From contig NZ_CP130630.1 of NCBI RefSeq assembly GCF_030551255.1, forward strand, positions 2,399,501 to 2,463,500: a DNA stretch of 64,000 bases, in the 5' to 3' direction. Positions 61,138 to 64,000 of the stretch are shown here, piece after piece; positions within the stretch are counted from its first letter, which is position 1; every line of letters begins with the position of its first letter. A program made the translations under genes and the position numbers. Below the pieces are notes generated by a model that saw only the letters and a list, made by a program, of their open reading frames with translations, was not told the origin of the DNA and made no database searches. The DNA comes from Streptomyces sp. NL15-2K. Its GTDB lineage: Bacteria > Actinomycetota > Actinomycetes > Streptomycetales > Streptomycetaceae.

Positions 61138-62544
61138 TCAGACATCGCTCTTCCGGCTCAATGACGGCCGGAAGCGACGCCCCCCGCCCGGCGCCCCGCC
61201 ATCCGACGCCTCGCCACCCGGCGCCCCGCCATCCGACGCCTCGCCACCCGGCGCCCCGCCACCCGGCGCCCCGCCATCCGACGCCTCGCCACCCGGCGCC
61301 CCGCCATCCGACGCCTCGCCACCCGGCGCCTCACCGTCCCCCGTCTCGCCACTCTCCGCCTCACCGTCTCCCACCGCGGGCCGCCCCGACCGCAGCGCGA
61401 TCCCCGAGGACACCAGCAGCAACGCCCCCAGCATCACGAACGGCGCCGCCACGCCCGCGACCCCCGCGACCAGGCCGGCCGCGGCGGGCGCGGCGACCTG
61501 GCCGAGGCGGTTGCCGGTCAGGCGCAGTGCGAGGGCCGTGGAACGGGCGCCGTCGGGGGCCGCCTGGACGACCGTCGTCATGGACAGCGGCTGCCCGACA
61601 CCGAGGCAGAAGCCGAGGACGGCGAGGATCAGGGCCAGCGCCCACACCGGAACCGGCAGCGCGATGCCCGCGCACAGCACGGCCGCCAGCAGACAGGTCA
61701 CGGTGAGGAGAAGGGCCCGGCCCAGCAGCCGCAGCAGGGGCGTGAGCACCAGGCGGCAGGCGATCGTGGCCGCCGCACGCAGGCTCAGCAGTACGCCGAT
61801 CACGGACGGGGCGATGCCCCGGTCCTCGCCGACCACCGGGAGGTAGGCGGTGAGGATGTCGGTCGCGGACAGCACGGAGAGGCTGATGAAGATGCCCGCG
61901 GGCGCCCCCCGGGCGCGCAGGATGCGCTGGACGGGGACGCGTTCGCCTTGTGCCTTACGGGACTTGGCCGCCGTATCGCGATGCTCTATGCGCCACAGCG
62001 ACGTGAACGCGACCGCCCCTCCCGCCCCCGCCACGACGAGGGCGAGCGCGCTGGTGCCCGCCATGTCGGGGCCGCCGATCAGTGCGCCCGCCGCGATCGG
62101 GCCGACCAGCTGGCCGAGGGAGGCGCCGATGGTGAAGTGGCCGAAGTTGCGGTCCTGTTCGTGCGGGGCGGACTGGCGGGCGACGAGCGACTGGGCGCCG
62201 ATCACGAAGCAGAGATGGCCGAGGCCCATCACACCGCTCCAGATCGCCATCGCCCAGAGGGAGCCCGCGATACCGCTCAGGGCGCAGCCGCCGGATATCA
62301 GGACCACGCCGACGGGCAGCAGGGGCGCGCAACGGCCGTGGTCGGTGCGGCGGCCCAGCGGTACGGCGGCGAACAGCGGGAGCAGCGCGTACACACCCGC
62401 GATCACACCGATCGCCCGCTCGTCCGCGCCCAGCGCGAGGGCCCGGTAGGAGACGGCGGGCCGGGCCATCGACACCGCCCCCTGCGCGAAGCTGAAGGCG
62501 ATGACGAGGCGGAGCAGCCAGCCGCGGTTCCCACCGGGCCCCAT
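61138..62544 (-). CDS. MFS transporter with a repetitive acidic C-terminal tail
   Basis: A 468-residue 12-helix transporter (LPLFAAVPLGRRTDHGR loop 2-3). After the last helix (about 390) comes a tail of DGGAPGGEAS repeats coded by 24-bp and 33-bp units at 61186-61335, then RRFRPSLSRKSDV. The tail is cytosolic and absent from ordinary relatives. Exports or imports an unidentified compound. Confidence 0.85.
   Translation of the reverse strand: MGPGGNRGWLLRLVIAFSFAQGAVSMARPAVSYRALALGADERAIGVIAGVYALLPLFAAVPLGRRTDHGRCAPLLPVGVVLISGGCALSGIAGSLWAMAIWSGVMGLGHLCFVIGAQSLVARQSAPHEQDRNFGHFTIGASLGQLVGPIAAGALIGGPDMAGTSALALVVAGAGGAVAFTSLWRIEHRDTAAKSRKAQGERVPVQRILRARGAPAGIFISLSVLSATDILTAYLPVVGEDRGIAPSVIGVLLSLRAAATIACRLVLTPLLRLLGRALLLTVTCLLAAVLCAGIALPVPVWALALILAVLGFCLGVGQPLSMTTVVQAAPDGARSTALALRLTGNRLGQVAAPAAAGLVAGVAGVAAPFVMLGALLLVSSGIALRSGRPAVGDGEAESGETGDGEAPGGEASDGGAPGGEASDGGAPGGGAPGGEASDGGAPGGEASDGGAPGGGRRFRPSLSRKSDV
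61186..61335. repeat. In-frame repeats coding the MFS tail
   Basis: GCCACCCGGCGCCCCGCC-type units repeat with a 24-base period, interrupted by 9-base additions. Coding on the minus strand gives SDGGAPGG units. Confidence 0.85.
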
Positions 62545-62593
62545 GATCGAATCCTCCGTCGAGTGTTCGGACGACCGTTCTTCGGGCGAATGT

Positions 62594-64000
62594 TCAGATG
62601 ATCCCGAAGAGCATCCCTGCCCCGAGGATGATGAGGCATGTGAGGGCCGCCCACTTGACCACGAACCGCGTGTGGTCGCCGAACTCGACCTTGGCCATGC
62701 CGACCAGGACGTACACGGCCGGGACGAGCGGGCTCGACATGTGCAGCGGCTGGCCCACCAGCGAGGCGCGGGCGATCTCCAGCGGGGACACGCCGTGTGC
62801 CGCGCCCGCCTCGGCGAGCACCGGCAGGACGCCGAAGTAGAAGCCGTCGTTCGACATGAAGTACGTCAGCGGCAGGCTCAGCACGCCGGTGACGAGGGCC
62901 ATGTGCGGGCCCATGCCCTCGGGGATGACGTCCACCATCCACTTGGCCATGTGCTCGACCATGCCGGTGCCCTGGAGGACGCCGGTGAAGACGGCGGCGG
63001 CGAAGACCATGCCGGACACGTTGAGGACGTTCTCGGCGTGGGCGGCGATGCGGGCCTTCTGGTCGGGGATGTGCGGGAAGTTCACCGTGAGCACCAGCGC
63101 GGCGCCGATCAGGAACAGCACCGGGATCGGCAGCCACTCCATGATCATGGCGGTGAGCAGAATGACCGTGAGCAGCGCGTTGAACCAGTAGAGCTTGGGG
63201 CGCAGGGTGGCCCGGTGGGGGTCGAGGCCCTGGAAGCCGTCGTCCTCCTTCTCGGTGTCCTGCGGCGCGTCCGCGTCCGCGTCGGCGCCGGAGCCGGAGC
63301 CGGCGGTGCGCACAGGGGTCTTCTTGTCGCCGGAGCCGCCCGCGCCCACGAGAACGGTCTCGGTTTCCGGCTCGAGCACCTCGTCCAGCGTGAGCACGCC
63401 CAGCCGCTTGCGCTCGCGCAGACCGAGCGCGTACGAGAGCACGAAGACACCGAGCAGGCCGACGGCGAGGGCCGGGATCATCGGGACGAAGATGTCGCTG
63501 GCGTCCAGCTTGAGGGCGGTGGCGGCGCGGGCCGTGGGGCCGCCCCAGGGCAGGGTGTTCATCACGCCGTTGGCCATGGCGGCGACACCGGTCATCACGA
63601 CCATGCTCATCTTCAGGCGCTTGTACAGCGGGTACATGGCGGAGACGGTGATCATGAAGGTGGTCGAGCCGTCGCCGTCCAGCGAGACGATCGCGGCGAG
63701 CACGGCGGTGCCCACGACGATCCGCATCGGGTCGGCCTTGCAGAACTTCAGGATCCCGCGCACGATCGGGTCGAAGAGGCCGACGTCGATCATCACACCG
63801 AAGTAGACGATCGCGAACATGAGCATCGCCGCGGTGGGGGCGAGGCTGGTGACGCCGTCGATGACGTAGTCACCGAGGTTGGCGCCCTTGCCGACGAACA
63901 CACAGAACAGTGCGGGGATCAGCACGAGCGCCGCGATCGGCGACATCTTCTTCAGCATGATCAGGACCAGGAAGGTCGCGATCATGGTGAAGCCGAGGAT
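62594..64000 (-). CDS. CitMHS-family citrate transporter, start beyond window
   Basis: At least 468 residues with about 12 helices. CitMHS features: MIATFLVLIMLKKMSPIAAL, FAIVYFGVMIDVGLFDPI, DGDGSTTFMI, NTLPWGGPTARA, a cytosolic linker rich in Asp/Glu near residue 240, and a C-terminal half with MSNDGFYFG. These carriers import citrate as a complex with Mg or Ca. Frame continues past the first internal Met at 63985 to base 64000 (ILGFTMI), so a few N-terminal residues are missing. Ends 49 bases downstream of the MFS gene start. Confidence 0.88.
   Translation of the reverse strand: MLGFTMIATFLVLIMLKKMSPIAALVLIPALFCVFVGKGANLGDYVIDGVTSLAPTAAMLMFAIVYFGVMIDVGLFDPIVRGILKFCKADPMRIVVGTAVLAAIVSLDGDGSTTFMITVSAMYPLYKRLKMSMVVMTGVAAMANGVMNTLPWGGPTARAATALKLDASDIFVPMIPALAVGLLGVFVLSYALGLRERKRLGVLTLDEVLEPETETVLVGAGGSGDKKTPVRTAGSGSGADADADAPQDTEKEDDGFQGLDPHRATLRPKLYWFNALLTVILLTAMIMEWLPIPVLFLIGAALVLTVNFPHIPDQKARIAAHAENVLNVSGMVFAAAVFTGVLQGTGMVEHMAKWMVDVIPEGMGPHMALVTGVLSLPLTYFMSNDGFYFGVLPVLAEAGAAHGVSPLEIARASLVGQPLHMSSPLVPAVYVLVGMAKVEFGDHTRFVVKWAALTCLIILGAGMLFGII

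Overview
The window is chromosomal DNA from a Streptomyces (or a very close actinomycete). Evidence: very high G+C with almost every third codon position G or C, frequent GTG starts, many TetR/GntR/ArsR/SoxR regulators, an AfsA/ScbR-type butyrolactone signalling pair, an MHYT protein, a class F sortase and a Pls/PosA synthetase. No rRNA, tRNA, CRISPR array or phage was seen, and no complete insertion sequence, but there is one MITE-like element and four copies of a ~41-bp palindromic repeat.

Layout. 1-5173: end of a Pls/PosA-family NRPS, an M1 zinc peptidase and YchJ. 5184-9905: a gluconate/L-idonate operon (GntR regulator, gntK, GntP permease, idnO, idnD). 9886-17230: a NIT-domain sensor kinase with an MHYT protein, a MITE, a cytochrome b / molybdopterin oxidoreductase pair, an APC permease and a TPR-like protein. 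17538-20519: a DMT transporter, a Nudix hydrolase, two DUF202 proteins and a His-rich metal-binding protein. 20738-26158: phosphotransferase, acyl-CoA dehydrogenase, TetR, acyl-CoA synthetase and SDR, a set that resembles 4-hydroxyacid (levulinate-type) catabolism. 26283-33624: NamZ-like muramidase, alpha/beta hydrolase, penicillin acylase, a zinc-ribbon protein and a BKACE enzyme whose 3' end has been tandemly duplicated.

34059-45519 is the most distinctive part: NAD epimerase, butyrolactone receptor, AfsA, LysR regulator, 2-hydroxyacid dehydrogenase, 5-aminolevulinate synthase, GNAT, Gfo/Idh oxidoreductase, asparagine synthase, ArsR and an MFS exporter. Streptomycetes make haem from glutamate, so the ALA synthase marks specialised metabolism. 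The set looks like a small signal-controlled biosynthetic cluster with no PKS or NRPS.

45740-58666: an Rnl5-type RNA ligase, SoxR, MaoC hydratase/TetR, a disrupted acyl-CoA dehydrogenase, TetR, ArsR-like regulator, EamA transporter, MHS-type MFS, alcohol and aldehyde dehydrogenases, and an orphan MsiK-like ABC ATPase. 58839-64000: a class F sortase with a huge low-complexity linker, its likely surface partner, an MFS transporter with a repeat tail and the start-truncated CitMHS citrate transporter. Several palindromes pair regulators with targets: 47770/48979 (TetR-MaoC), 50629/57205 (TetR-aldehyde dehydrogenase operon), 20681/26193 (TetR-acyl-CoA genes) and 35689 (ScbR-AfsA).
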